A stretch of DNA of 64,000 nucleotides from Luidia sarsii (GCA_949987565.1 OX465105.1:20384841-20448840), one strand, 5' to 3'. Counted from the first letter of the stretch, positions 47,654 to 58,333 are shown. A program made the numbers and translations. Notes: a model not told the origin generated them from the letters alone.

Positions 47654-50600
47654 CTGCGCAAACACATCAAAACGGGGCTGTATCGTCAGGGCAGAACTTG
47701 TTAAGATCACATGGGCCAAAGCAGACTTCACACGTGAACACACACACACACACATCCCTTTAATTTGATGCGGTGGTCAAAATATCCCAACACGGTGGAC
47801 TATTGATTTCCGCATGGGTCTAGTTAGATTCTTTAGTGACCAGATCTGTTGTGCAGCACTTTTTTTATGGAAATCCAATGCCTGTCGCTCATGGATAAGC
47901 CTAGTTCACTTTCTCAATGCCAATCCACTAAGCCCACCATTACCAAAGAGCCTGCATCTGTATTCAGCTGGGTTAGGTTCTGATACTTTTTTTCGACCCA
48001 TGTGCTGAACAGAAATAAGCCATGTGTACAAAGTGTATGGGATGGGGGATGGTTGAAGAGGACAAGAAGAAAGGAAAATACAATGCCTTTTCTGTAAGAA
48101 TAAAAAGACTTGGAACCTACAAGCTACCGAGAGAGGGAGACATGGAGGCAGGGAGGGTGGGAGGGAGGGGAGGGTGAGGGAGGCGGGGAGGGTGAGGGAG
48201 GCAGGGAGGGAGGCAGGGAGGGAGGGAGGGAGGCAGGGAGGGAGGCAGGGAGGGATGGAGGGAGGGAGGCAGGGAGTGATGGAGGGAGGGATGGAGGGAG
48301 GCAGGGAGGCAGGGAGGGATGGAGGGAGGCAGGGAGGGAGGCAGGGAGGGAGGCAGGGAGGGATGGAGGGAGGCAGGGAGGGATGGAGGGAGGCAGGGAG
48401 GGATGGAGGGAGGGATGGAGGGAGGCAGGGAGGGATGGAGGGATGGAGGGAGGGATGGATGGAGGCAGGGAGGGAGGCAGGGAGGGGAGGCAGGGAGGGA
48501 TGGAGGGAGGCAGGGAGGGATGGAGGGAGGGATGGAGGGAGGCAGGGAGGGATGGAGGGAGGCAGGGAGGGGTGGAGGGAGGCAGGGAGGGAGGCAGGGA
48601 TGCAGGAAGGGAGGCAGGGAGGCAGGAAGGGAGGCAGGGATGCAGGGAGGCTGGGAGGGGGTCAGGGAGGCGGGGAGGCAGGCAGGGAGGCAGGCAGGGA
48701 GGGAGGGAGGGAGGCAGGGAGGGAGGCAGGGAGGCAGGGAGGGAGGCAGGGAGGCAGGGAGGTAGGCAGTGAGGAAGTCAGGCAGGCAGGGAGGGAGGGA
48801 GAGACAGAAAGAAAGGGAGAGGGAGAGAAAGAGGGAGAGGGGGAGAGAGAGAGCTTGTAATTGAAGGAGGAAGACCACTGGTGCCGAGTGACATTCTGTG
48901 GCATTGGCAAGTGAAGCCAACTCCTCCACCGAGCCCCTACCTCGCACCTCACCCTTCCCGACCAACCCCCTCCCCATCCCCCAGCCCCCCCTTCTCTGTC
49001 ACTCTCTCTTCCAGACAACATTCTCCCACCTTGTTGCTCACTGTCTGCCGTCCACAGGGTCAGGTTGTCGCGGATCAGCTGCATGATGAGGGTGGAGTCC
49101 TTGTAAGACTCCTCCGGCAGAGAGTCCAGGTCGGCGATGGCATCGTCGAACGCCTTCTTGGCCACCGTGCACGCCATGTCCTGAAGGACGGTCAAACAAG
49201 GCAAAGGGAGCCGGACTATTACACTCGAGCATGCAGGGCTCGAAAACTCCACTAGACCGTGGGCCGAGTCTAGTGGTTTCAGCGTCGGTTTAGTGCCGAA
49301 TGTGACTGCACTGGACTGGCTGTCTTTAGTGGGTTTTTTTTTCTTGCACCATGAAGAAATTGGCACTAAAAAATATAACTTTGACTTATACAAGTAAACA
49401 GCATTTTCTCATGGTATTCCTTTCACTGCGTGCATCTTTTTTCTTCTTCTTATTTATGGCACAAATCTTGTAAAAATAGTTCAGGTCCAGTAAGAGTCTT
49501 CAGTAACTACTTACTAGACCTTTTTTTTAAAAATTAGTCAGAAAAATATGCAGGCTCTTTTACAGGAGATCGTTTTTTTTTTTTTTTAAAGTGGCAACAC
49601 GATGGCAATGATCTACTTTTGGTTAGGATCTTTTCGTTTTCGGGTCTTGCTTACGTGCTTGTTCATGATCTCAAAGAAGAAGACGGAATAGTTGAGGGCC
49701 AGGCCCAGGCGGATGGGATTGGTGCTCTTCAGCTTCTCCTGTGCCAGCGTAAAGGCTTTCTCGTAGGCTTCCTTGGCTTTCAACGTAGCGGCCGACTTGC
49801 TGTCACCCCGACTGACCTCAGCCAAGTAGCGGCAATAGTCCCCTTTCCTTCAAAAATGAGAAGTAAGAAAAACGACTCAACATTAGAGAGGTCTTGCAGG
49901 CCTATTATGAATACGCTTATGTGCATGGATACGTTTCTTTGCGTGCTTCTGTGACATGTATCCATAGCACACTTATTACACTATGCGAATGCATGAAATA
50001 CAGATGAAGCCGGCCATACATGTAAGTATTTTAAGTAAGTAATTTTATTGGCTGTTTAACCCCTTGACGGCGGGATTATTTTAGTGCCAATGGCCGGCAC
50101 AGTGCCATTTCAAAAGCTCGCTAAACACAGCCACACTGTCACCAGGCTTCAACACCCCCCCCCCTCCGCCTCTCCCCCATTGGCACACTCCTCACATTTT
50201 GAGGTAGAAGACGGCAGCCTCCACGGCCACGTCATCTGTCAGACTCTCGGTGTTCTCCGGAATCAGGGAGGAGCTCAGCAGCTCCAGGACCTCATCGCAC
50301 GTGACGGACACCTCCTTCTCAATCTGCATCCGAAAAACACGCACGCACGCACCAAGGAAAATTAAGCCAACTGAATTAGAATTTGAATTGAGTTTTGTTT
50401 TAATTAGGTTATCAGTAGGACGGTTTCCACTGTCCAAATAATGAATAGTGGTGTACAAAACCCTTTTTTGGGGGGCTCACGCTCACACTTATGCCAAAAA
50501 ATTTGCAACGCAAACAAAAACCCTACAAGCTGATTGTGGTTTAAGCAGCAGTGATGTAGGTCTCGAGACCAGGTCTCGGTCTCGATACCGTCTTGAGACT

Positions 50601-53600
50601 TGTTTTTAGGTCTTGGTCTCGGTCTCGTCTCGGTCTCGAAAGCTCAGGTCTCGGTCTCGGATGCTGCGGTCTCGGTCTCAGTCTCGGACATGAAGGTCTC
50701 GACTACCACACTGGTTAGCAGGTGTGGTCAAACAAGCAGGGAAACACGACGAAACAACGATGTGTTTGACTCCATGACTACCCCTGTCCGAAACCCCCAG
50801 ATTTTACCCCGAAACACCCGTGAAACTGTCCCACACACCCATTTTTGGTTTAACCACTTCGTGCCGGGACCTCCAAATCCGGAGCCCCATTGGCTTGACT
50901 ATGCGACGGGGCCCTCCGAATCCGGGCACCACTATTGTCCACATTCTAAACAAAGACTCTTTTTAGCTTAGAACAAAGCAATATGAATCAGTGCAAAGAC
51001 CCTTTTTGACGAAAGTTGCCACATGAATTGCAAGATTAGCAGCAGTAATAGTGCAATTGTGGGACTTTTACTGTGGAGGATCGAGGGATACCACGCTGCA
51101 GCTGAAAGCACGAGGGGGACATTGTCTTTGCATGCCACACAGCCCAACGGTTGTCGGTCTGGCATTGGAATTCCCCCCACATTCTTTACCGTAATCTGTA
51201 CGCTCGTTTGTGGCCAAACAACACGAAGATTTGACTGCCTGGAGTGGAGGCTGGAGTCTGCGGTCAGGGATTGTCAGCAGCGTACACGCACGCACACACA
51301 CACGTCCATTACGGTCCATTGACGGATAACGGATAATCTCTTGACAAAAGCCACAACGACGTCCGAATTGTGCCAGGTTTTACTCTTTTGTACCCATAGT
51401 ATACCCTTATCGATTTATTTCACAGAAATATATTGTTCCGATTGTTTTAGCGAGATTTGAAAATGATGCATTGTTAAAAAAAACCCGTGTGGCGGTCATC
51501 GGTGCTGAAAAACCCCCGGCGCGAAGTGGTTAAGTGAGAATCACCGATTTTAATTCTGGTAATTTGTTTTACTCACGTTTGGGGAAAAAGGAGAAATTTC
51601 CCCTCAGGTGATCGAGAAGATTCTCTCCCATCCGACGAGCCAAAATGCGGCGGCCATCTTTGATTTTGAACTGCACAAGCAACTGCTACACGCAAATCGA
51701 TGACGTTTTGACAGGTTCGTGTGTGCAGTGGGTCTGTGTGAGTGTGTGCGCACGCACACACGCGTTGACTCCTATGGTCGCGCAAAACGTCATCGATTTG
51801 CGTGTATACCGTTTCAACTTGTTTCAATTTCCAAGTTACTCGGACTAGGGTAGAGCCATGGAGGAAGGAAAGAGGTACACTAGAGTCACTACATTCTACA
51901 ATCTACATCATGTTTACGTATTGCAATTTGTATTGTATTTGTAAGCAGGGATGTACATCATCAAACGGTGGGTGTGTCCTAGAGGGTGGCCCATGCAGGG
52001 AGACATATCAATTCTAAACACCTTTTCGCGGTAGGCCTGTATTCGGTTCACCAGCTCGCTGGAGGCAGGCTGGTTCTGCTCCACGGAGCAGATGACTCGC
52101 CAGGAGGCTCGCCGGGCACCGATGATGTTCTTGTAGCCGACCGAGAGGAGGTTGCGCTCGTCCGTGCTCAGCTCTTGGCCCGTCTTCACCACCTCCTTCA
52201 TGGCACTGACCATGTCTACAGAAATTGAAACAAAAGAAGAGCAGCACAACATTATTTAACCAAGGCCAGGGGAAAAATTTTGTGGGGGGAAAAAAAGAAC
52301 GCAGAACTAGACAACAGTGGCTAATTAGTGTTGCTTAACCCTAACGCTTTGCACCTCCCGCACAGGACACACACTGTATTCCACAATTTACCACAGTGCC
52401 CACAGGGGTGTAGGCTCACATACCACAGGGCACCACAAAAACCACGCTGTGGAATGTCGTGGTGCATGGCCCTTATCCTCCCACAGGAAAAACCATGTGT
52501 GGTTAATTGTGGTTTCAAATTCAATGCAGGTTAGGGTTAAAGGCCCAACTGATTGGGAAGATAGGAAAACATCAATGTCCACAGATTTCCTTCTTATTTA
52601 CACAGTTTGTAGATGGTCATGACACAATCCTCATGTTGAAATCATACGGTCTGGGATGCTGTCGTTCTCGAGAAATCTTCACTCAAACACAGACAAATAA
52701 AAATTAATCACGAGTAATAAACTATTTCTTACACAGACAGAACGGGGCGTTTGCATTTTTCTACTTCATCAGATTACCATTTGAGCTAAAACCTTCGCAG
52801 TATTATTTTGGGGAATGTTTAACAGTTTAACACACAAACTGTGGCAATCTTTTGACCTTTACCAATGTTGTCTATACAAGCACCAAAAGTGACTCGCTCT
52901 GCAATAAAAGGCACGTCGGACGGGAGATAATCTTCTCGATCAACTGAGGGGAAAATTGTCTCCATCTTCCCCAAACGCGAGTCAAACAAATGATTAGTAT
53001 TGAAATCGGTGATTCTCATTTCATCCAAAGATGGGTGCGTGGGACGGTTTCACGGGAGTTTTCGGGGTAAATTCTGGGGGTTTTGGTCGGATCGGGGCTA
53101 GTCACAGAGTCGGAAAAAAAACACCGCTATTTGCTCGTGTTTTCCTGCTTAGTCCCTTGGACCCAATACTATCACCCGACCCCCTCAACAAAAAAAAGTG
53201 ATTGTAAAATGTAAGGGTAAAAAAAAAAGGTCCAAGTTACTCGGACTAGGATTCCGGTTAGTCCCACTTACTGCACCGCTAGGAGCTCCTCTGAAACAAT
53301 TTGTGTGTTGATCTGTCGCCCTAGTTAGCGTCCCACCGCGACTAATATAGTAAAACAGACATTCTCAACATCTAGTACCCAGTCTTCATGTAATATGGTT
53401 TGTAATTGTATGTGGGCTCATTGGTAAAGCACATGATGAGATTTCACATCGAACAACTCGACATGTCTGATGCCGACACAGGAGACATTTTGTCGGAATT
53501 GCAATCCAAAAATTAATCGTATGAACCGCTGAAATATCACTTGTTCGTCTTGACATGTACTAGAATCCGGCAGGTGCTTTTATTGAATCTTTTGACGCGA

Positions 53601-54622
53601 TTTCGGGCACTTTTTTTAAGGCCATCTGTTGACAATGTCTGTTTTACTATTATTAGACGCGGTGGGACGCTAGTGCGACAGATCAACACACAAATTGTTT
53701 CAGTGGAGCTCCTGAGTCCTAGTGAGTAGTGGCCCAGTAAGTGGGACTAGGTTCCGGTAGGCTAGGGAGAGCAGTGGACAGAAGGCCCCAAAGTTCTGTA
53801 GTCCGAGTAACTTGGACCCGACAAGTCACCCCTTTTTTAATCGAAATTTGGAATTTGGAGGGTCCAATTTCGCAAAAAAAAAAGGAAAAAAAAAAGAGGG
53901 TGACTTGTCAGGTCCAAGTTACTCGCACTAACAGTAACACTAAACAGTAAGTAACAGTAACAGTAGTCAGTAGTCACTAGTCTACAGTCTGGGGGTAGTC
54001 ATGGAGGAAGGAAAGAGGTACACTACAATCTACATCATGTATTGCAACATACATGTCACTTGTACTTTGTACTGTAGGCTGAGTAACTTGGACCCGACAA
54101 GTCACCCTTTTTTATCGAAATTTGGAATTATAAATTTCGATAAAAAAGGGTGACTTGTCGGTCCAAGTTACTCGGACTAGGATGTAAGCCAGATTTGACC
54201 TAAGTCCGTAAACTGGGCCCATCCTAACCATCGGGAAAAAAGGGTCTAGTCTGCCGGGAACCAGTCGGCCATCCCCACACCCGTACCCACCCAACCCATA
54301 CCCCCCCCCAAAAAAAAAAACCCACCGCAAATCCATTGGACTGCGAGGAAGATCTGCTCTGATGGTGAGCCTACCTTCCCCAGGAAACACAAAGGTGAAA
54401 ACGTAAAGAGTCGAGTAAACCATTGCCATCATTAGCACCGTTTTTCCCGGATGCAAAATCATGGATTTCCCGCAAGGAACCGACACCCCCCCACACACAC
54501 ACACAAAATTGAAAATACCTTCGCGGAAACCGGCTGAAAAAACTCCACTTTCCTCTCTTACCCTCATATCTCTCGGCTATCTCCGCCAGCTTGGCTCTCT
54601 CGATGAAATCTACCCGCTCCAT
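47640..54622 (-). CDS. 14-3-3 protein, gene B (complete, divergent, short tail)
   Basis: A second full 14-3-3 adaptor. Exons 54622-54562, 52215-52022, 50323-50196, 49847-49655, 49180-49030 and 47653-47640 join in frame to 741 bp, 246 residues, with the same intron positions and phases as gene A. Signatures: [82 protein letters not shown]. The key groove residues K49, R56, R134, Y135 and the LALN Asn are kept. Changes at normally conserved sites include GDYYRY to GDYCRY, THPIRL to TNPIRL, VFYYEI to VFFFEI and AYKN to GYKN. The tail after LTLW is only TADSEQQ plus four residues (ENGC) before TGA, if exon 6 is chosen correctly. The open frame and intact splice sites argue for a working, faster-evolving paralogue. 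Its exon 6 is the least certain part. Confidence 0.93.
47654..48128. other. Gene B intron 5, unassigned part
   Basis: A CA run at 47739-47753; otherwise nothing recognised. Confidence 0.4.
48130..48870. repeat. Purine-only GGGAGGCA/GGGATGGA array in gene B intron 5
   Basis: About 740 bp of GGGA, GGCA and GGAT tetramers, almost without pyrimidines on the plus strand except the C of GGCA and T of GGAT. Large Gly/Arg/Glu and Pro/Ser/Leu open frames on both strands are artefacts. It lies about 160 bp after the exon 5 donor. Confidence 0.97.
49030..49180 (-). CDS. Gene B exon 5
   Basis: 151 bp, acceptor CTTCAG, donor AAG|GTGGGA. It encodes [20 protein letters not shown] and [19 protein letters not shown], then TADSEQQ. 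A 740-bp purine-only array lies in the following intron. Confidence 0.95.
49655..49847 (-). CDS. Gene B exon 4
   Basis: 193 bp, acceptor TTTGAAG, donor CAC|GTAAGC. It encodes [20 protein letters not shown] through [20 protein letters not shown]. The aromatic residue two before the Tyr of RY is Cys. Confidence 0.95.
50196..50323 (-). CDS. Gene B exon 3
   Basis: 128 bp, acceptor GATGCAG, donor AT|GTGAGG. It encodes [20 protein letters not shown] and ends AAVFYLKM with a split Met codon. It is one codon longer than gene A exon 3. Confidence 0.94.
50560..50705. repeat. GGTCTC hexamer repeat
   Basis: Degenerate GGTCTCGGTCTCG units in gene B intron 2. Confidence 0.85.
50850..51533. mobile_element. 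TTAA-flanked piggyBac-like MITE, copy 2
   Basis: TTAACCACTTCGTGCCGGG to CCCGGCGCGAAGTGGTTAA, nearly the same sequence as 27914-28620 along its length (for example TTGACTGCCTGGAGTGGAGG). It lies in intron 2 of gene B. Confidence 0.9.
51536..51644. repeat. Left arm of inverted repeat bracketing gene B exon 2
   Basis: GAGAATCACCGATTTTAATT through TTGGGGAAAAAGGAGAAATT and GATCGAGAAGATTCTCTCCC pairs with 52907-53020, roughly 80-85% by eye. Confidence 0.85.
51685..51815. repeat. Inverted repeat ACGCAAATCGATGACGTTTTG
   Basis: CGCAAATCGATGACGTTTTG at 51691 pairs with CAAAACGTCATCGATTTGCG at 51784, spacer with CA/TG runs. A probable MITE. Confidence 0.8.
52022..52215 (-). CDS. Gene B exon 2
   Basis: 194 bp, the same length as gene A exon 2; acceptor CTGTAG, donor AAAG|GTGTTT. 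It encodes residues 21-85 with [20 protein letters not shown]. It is bracketed by a 110-bp inverted repeat (51536-51644 and 52907-53020). Confidence 0.95.
52335..52540. mobile_element. Small TTAA-flanked element with CCACA hairpins
   Basis: TTAACCCTAACGCTTTGCA at the left and TGCAGGTTAGGGTTAA at the right give TTAA plus short CCCTAAC inverted ends. The interior has several CCACA/TGTGG pairs. It is in intron 1 of gene B. Confidence 0.5.
52545..52880 (+). mobile_element. CATCGATGTCCACA-family repeat, gene B intron 1
   Basis: AACATCAATGTCCACAGATT, CAGTTTGTAGATGGTCATGA, TACGGTCTGGGATGCTGTCG; right end CTTTACCAATGTTGTCTATA. Confidence 0.8.
52907..53020. repeat. Right arm of inverted repeat bracketing gene B exon 2
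   Basis: GTCGGACGGGAGATAATCTT to TGAAATCGGTGATTCTCATT, complement of 51536-51644. Confidence 0.85.
53229..53818. mobile_element. Inverted-repeat element with GGTCCAAGTTACTCGGACTA ends
   Basis: Left arm GGTCCAAGTTACTCGGACTA, then CCGGTTAGTCCCACTTACT and ACAATTTGTGTGTTGATCTG; the right arm carries the complements, arms about 150 bp, with an extra 30-bp insertion in the right arm. In intron 1 of gene B. Confidence 0.85.
53819..53940. mobile_element. Palindromic GACAAGTCACCC element
   Basis: GACAAGTCACCCCTTTTTTA-TCGAAATTTGG pairs with AGAGGGTGACTTGTC, then another GGTCCAAGTTACTCG. A second, tighter copy is at 54078-54182, nearly a perfect hairpin around AATTTCGATAAAAAAGGGTG. Confidence 0.8.
54078..54182. 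mobile_element. Second palindromic GACAAGTCACCC copy
   Basis: GAGTAACTTGGACCCGACAA to TTGTCGGTCCAAGTTACTCG, arms about 45 bp separated by GAATTATAAATT. Confidence 0.85.
54562..54622 (-). CDS. Gene B exon 1 (coding part)
   Basis: ATG at 54622-54620 (context ATGG) opens [20 protein letters not shown], 20 codons plus one base, donor G|GTAAGA. The usual Q of LAEQAERY is Ile here. A CATG-rich array starts about 140 bp upstream. Confidence 0.92.
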
Positions 54623-54764
54623 GACACCGATGTTGAGTTTCTTTCACCCCCCACAAATAGTGATATTAACGCGAATTGTTTCGGACTGTCGTCGAGATAA
54701 ATGGTCGGTGTCTACACTGCATGCACTATGCAAGTATGAATCACTACACCCACAGTGCAACGCA

Positions 54765-55250
54765 CGTACATGCACATGCACATGTTCATGCACATGTACA
54801 TGTGCATGTACCGCCTTATGACATGCACATGTACATGTGCATGTACCATTATCATAATGTGCATACATGTACATGTACATGTACATGTACCACATAATGA
54901 CATGCACATGCACATGTGCATGTATGTGCATGTACATGTGCATGTACCACATTATGACATGCACATGTACATGTGCATGTACTATTATGATAATTATGTG
55001 CATGTACATGAACATGTGCAAGTAAAAAAAAAACCTCTGGTTACTATACATGTACATGGGCATGTACATGTACATGTACATGTATATCAACACGGACGAG
55101 TCTGATTTTTATCATCATGATAGTACTTGTGCATGACATGTACAAGTACGTTACTGTCATAGAGTTACATGTGCATGCACATGTACATGTACATGTGCAT
55201 GTACATGTACATGTAAATGTACATGCACATGTACATGTTCATGTACACAC
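54765..55250. repeat. CATG-rich array upstream of gene B
   Basis: ACATGCACATGTACATGTGC-type units with a recurring segment GTACC(A/G)C-TTATGACATGCACATG at 54827, 54887 and 54945, so a unit of about 60 bp is amplified on top of the hexamer. The nearest unit is about 140 bp upstream of the gene B ATG. Confidence 0.93.
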
Positions 55251-56780
55251 ATTCTTGCGAGGAAAGGAAGGAGGAAAGGGCTCACACGGTCAGTGATCCA
55301 GCCACTGGTTCGCGCCATCCAACAGGTGGCGTCAGTCGTAGGAACCAGTGCAGGATCGGCTGCACCCAAACAGCACAGGTGCGCGTAATGTGGGTGCAGT
55401 CATGCGTTGCAAAATGGGCGAGCGGCCAGTGTAATTTTTTTGTTTTTGTACGAAGTTCGATTCGGGAAAATAATTTCGCATAATAAGGCATAACCACATA
55501 CATCTATTCGCCAAGAAAGACTTACACCGAGCTAAATCTTGAAACGCCTAGATTGTTGGGAATTAAAGTGACTCTGTAACAGAAAGATTCTGTGTACGGT
55601 AGAGAAGAAGAATGATGATGGTTTCTTTGACGATGATGATAGACAAAGCAGACCGGCTGAGTTCAGCTAAGTTGGGAGACTTTTATTATTGAACTCCAAG
55701 AACTCACTTATACATCCGGTAAATACTTAAGAAATGATACTGCACCACAAGTCATAGGGCTGGAACGGCTTCTGGCTATGCCTGGGTATATGAGAGTAAG
55801 GAATGCGTGTTGGACTCTGGTCGGGCCTGATCTTTTCCTCCTTAAAACTGGGGAAATAGCGTATTATATACCTTTTACAGGAGGGGGAGATATTTTCTTG
55901 GGGGATGATGTCATATAAAGAAGACATAACTTATATGACATCATTTCAGGGAAGAAGGTGCAGGGTCAGTTTAGTGGGGCAACCATGAGGTCATGACCCT
56001 GAGGGGCACTGACAGAGGGACCCCGGTATGTCTTGAGCCAGGTTACTTGGAATGAGGGCAGTGGGAATAACGTGTGCAGGATAGACCTTGAGTACCAGCG
56101 AGTCGTCTATGGGGAACACCTGTAACATGGGGCTTGCCTATAATTTCACTCTTACAACTCCTCTGACTTCAGTGTAGAGATCAAATTAGTTTTATCGACT
56201 GGGAAAAGAAATTACAGGATGGCAGTCCATCGTCGGTCATCAGCGCCTAAAACTTGGCAGACCACAGTCCACACATGGAGGTAGCTCTTCATGGTCCACA
56301 GGAGCGAGGAATTTTACTGTACAATATGTAACCCCCCCCCCCCGACATGGGGGACATCACATGGAGGACCCACGATATTTTGAGAATGTATTTTTGTTGT
56401 CGAATGTAAACCCATGCTACTTCTTCCTCCATGGTAAACCCATTTATAGTAGCCCCATGGTGAAGCCACAACATACTATCACAACATTATATTCCAAATC
56501 AACTCGCAGTCGTTGAGGCACATAGGAAATAATTCCTCCATGCTTGAGGTAAGTCACCAGATCAGGATTGTCAAGCACGGTAATTGATGACGTAACATGA
56601 CGTAGCTCTGGATTTCACCACACGAACCGTGAGAGAGCCGCATCATGCAGCGATACCCCCCCCCCCTTTCACCTCCACACACAAACTTATCCAGCCATGC
56701 TGCGCTTATTCAAGCCCACATGCAAATCGATCAGCACCAGAAAGTAGTCTTCCTGGATTAGTTCCTGGTAAGCTTGTGTC
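55251..56780. other. Intergenic sequence, no gene recognised
   Basis: C tracts at 56330-56342 and 56658-56668; TATGACATCAT at 55906 and 55936 forms a small palindrome. Confidence 0.35.
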
Positions 56781-56784
56781 CAGA

Positions 56785-57060
56785 TGATCAGAAAACATCG
56801 ATGTCCACAGATTTCCTTGTAATTTACACAGTTTGTAGATGGCCATGAGTAGAATCCCCATGTTTAAATCTTACGGTCTGGGATGCTGTACTTCATCACG
56901 ATAAATCGTCACTCAAACCATGGTGAAACATCGACAAAAAGTTTATTATTACTCGCGAGTTCAGAACGGTGCGAAAACCGTGGCGGTTTTTTGCCTTTTT
57001 CTACTTTCTCAGATCACCATTTTGACCTTTACCAGTGTTGTATAGGGCCTTTATATAAAA
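56785..57060 (+). mobile_element. CATCGATGTCCACA-family repeat, intergenic
   Basis: AACATCGATGTCCACAGATT, CAGTTTGTAGATGGCCATGA, TACGGTCTGGGATGCTGTAC; right end TTTACCAGTGTTGTATAGGG. Confidence 0.8.
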
Positions 57061-57374
57061 AGCATAATTTCAGTAGCGAGTTGTGTGTGTGTATGTGCAT
57101 GGATCCAATCCCACTTCCTATGGTTTGTCAACTGGATTTCTTTCCGTCCCTATTTCAAGGAAGTTCTCGATTCTTCAGCGGTCGTCGGAACATTTGCCTC
57201 CATTTCGCAATTTCCCGTTGCATAGAAACCGGAAACCCGCCGCGGGCTGACGTACGTACGTGTTACCCGTTTGGTGACGCGCGTAAGTTTGACCTCGCCA
57301 TAATGGGACATGTACTGATATCTCTTCCAAAATGCGAGATACATAGATGGATATGGATATAAAGAAAATACAAT

Positions 57375-57508
57375 AAACTATTGCAAACACGGTGCTCACT
57401 GACTAAAATACCTGCAATACATAAATTCGCATACGTTAGAGGGCCTGACGTTTCGATCCTTGCAGGACCTTTCTCAAAGGCAAACGTCAGGCCCTCTAAC
57501 TTTTGAGA
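57375..57508 (+). mobile_element. Older hairpin-family copy
   Basis: TTGCAAACACGGTGCTCACT, GGGCCTGACGTTTCGATCCT then TGCAGGACC, and a second arm reduced to AACGTCAGGCCCTCTAA. Target duplication not readable. Confidence 0.75.
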
Positions 57509-57604
57509 TATAATAATCTACAAGCCCAACCAGAATACCAACATAGAACATTTTCCCGAACGGTTCTGGTTCTTTCTCGTATTAATAATGAAGTACAAGT
57601 GGGA

Positions 57605-57825
57605 AGAGGGTCCCATCTGAATGAAAACGGGATGTGATCCCTGGAGATATACGACAGTTAATGGTTGAATTGCTTCTGACTGGCGCCCCCACCCCGGCAA
57701 AGACTATTAGGGAAGGCCACCATCTAAGGGCTGGGGCTGGATAGCTCAGATGGAAGTACGTTAATCCAGAGGTCTCGGGTTCAAGTCCCGGACCAGTCAA
57801 AGTTTTCTTTGGCAATTTTCAAATT
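57605..57825 (+). mobile_element. tRNA-like repeat, half element
   Basis: Core GATCCCTGGAGATATACGAC, TTGCTTCTGACTGGCGCCCC and GGCCACCATCTAAGGGCTGG precede a tRNA-like module with GGATAGCTCAGATGGAAG (deleted in the anticodon arm) and GGTTCAAGTCCCGG, then AAAGTTTTCTTTGG. Confidence 0.75.
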
Positions 57826-57914
57826 CAACGGTATGCATAATTATAACGACTGAATATAGACCAACATACTAACATGTGCATAACATCAAGCAGGCCTTTT
57901 TGGTATTCAAGTAC

Positions 57915-58097
57915 GTTCAGTGGAAGTACGTCGCTATACGCTCAAGTACGTCGCTATAACGAGCATCCCGGGATACATGAAAATTGTTCGGTATAGCGGC
58001 CGTTCGTTCGTCGGGAGCCAAAGGGCATAATAATTATTCGTTATAGCCGAATGTTTGGTATACCAGCGTTCGTTATAAAGACGTTCCACTGTACGTG
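57915..58097. mobile_element. pogo/mariner-like MITE (CAGTGGAA ends)
   Basis: CAGTGGAAGTACGTCGCTAT at the left, AAAGACGTTCCACTG at the right; inside, repeated CGTTATA/GGTATA motifs typical of short pogo-like elements. Confidence 0.6.
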
Positions 58098-58176
58098 CTT
58101 GTCTGAACCCATCAAAATGGTATGCCTCTATGCTGAGGGCGCTTCACCGACGTAACATATTACTAATATTAGTGAC

Positions 58177-58333
58177 TTTCAAAATTTAGTGGGCCTGACG
58201 TTTCGATGCTAGCAGGACCTTGCTTTTTGAGAAAGGTCCTGCTAGGATTGAAACGTCAGGCCCACTAAATTTTGAAATTTGCATTTTGGTAATTTTAGTC
58301 AGTAAGCAGTTTGCAACTTTTTTGTATATCACT
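58177..58333 (-). mobile_element. Hairpin-ended element with 14-bp target duplication
   Basis: Palindrome AAAATTTAGTGGGCCTGACG with its complement, then TTTGGTAATTTTAGTCAGTA and TTTGCAAC-TTTTTTGTATATCA. CTAATATTAGTGAC (58163-58176) and CTAATATTAGTTAC (58334-58347) flank it. Confidence 0.88.

Noticed and set aside
48110..48977. Very long open frames on both strands (Gly/Arg/Glu-rich plus strand, Pro/Ser/Leu-rich minus strand)
   Set aside because: They are translations of the GGGAGGCA array; no unique sequence, no start context, and they lie in an intron of gene B.
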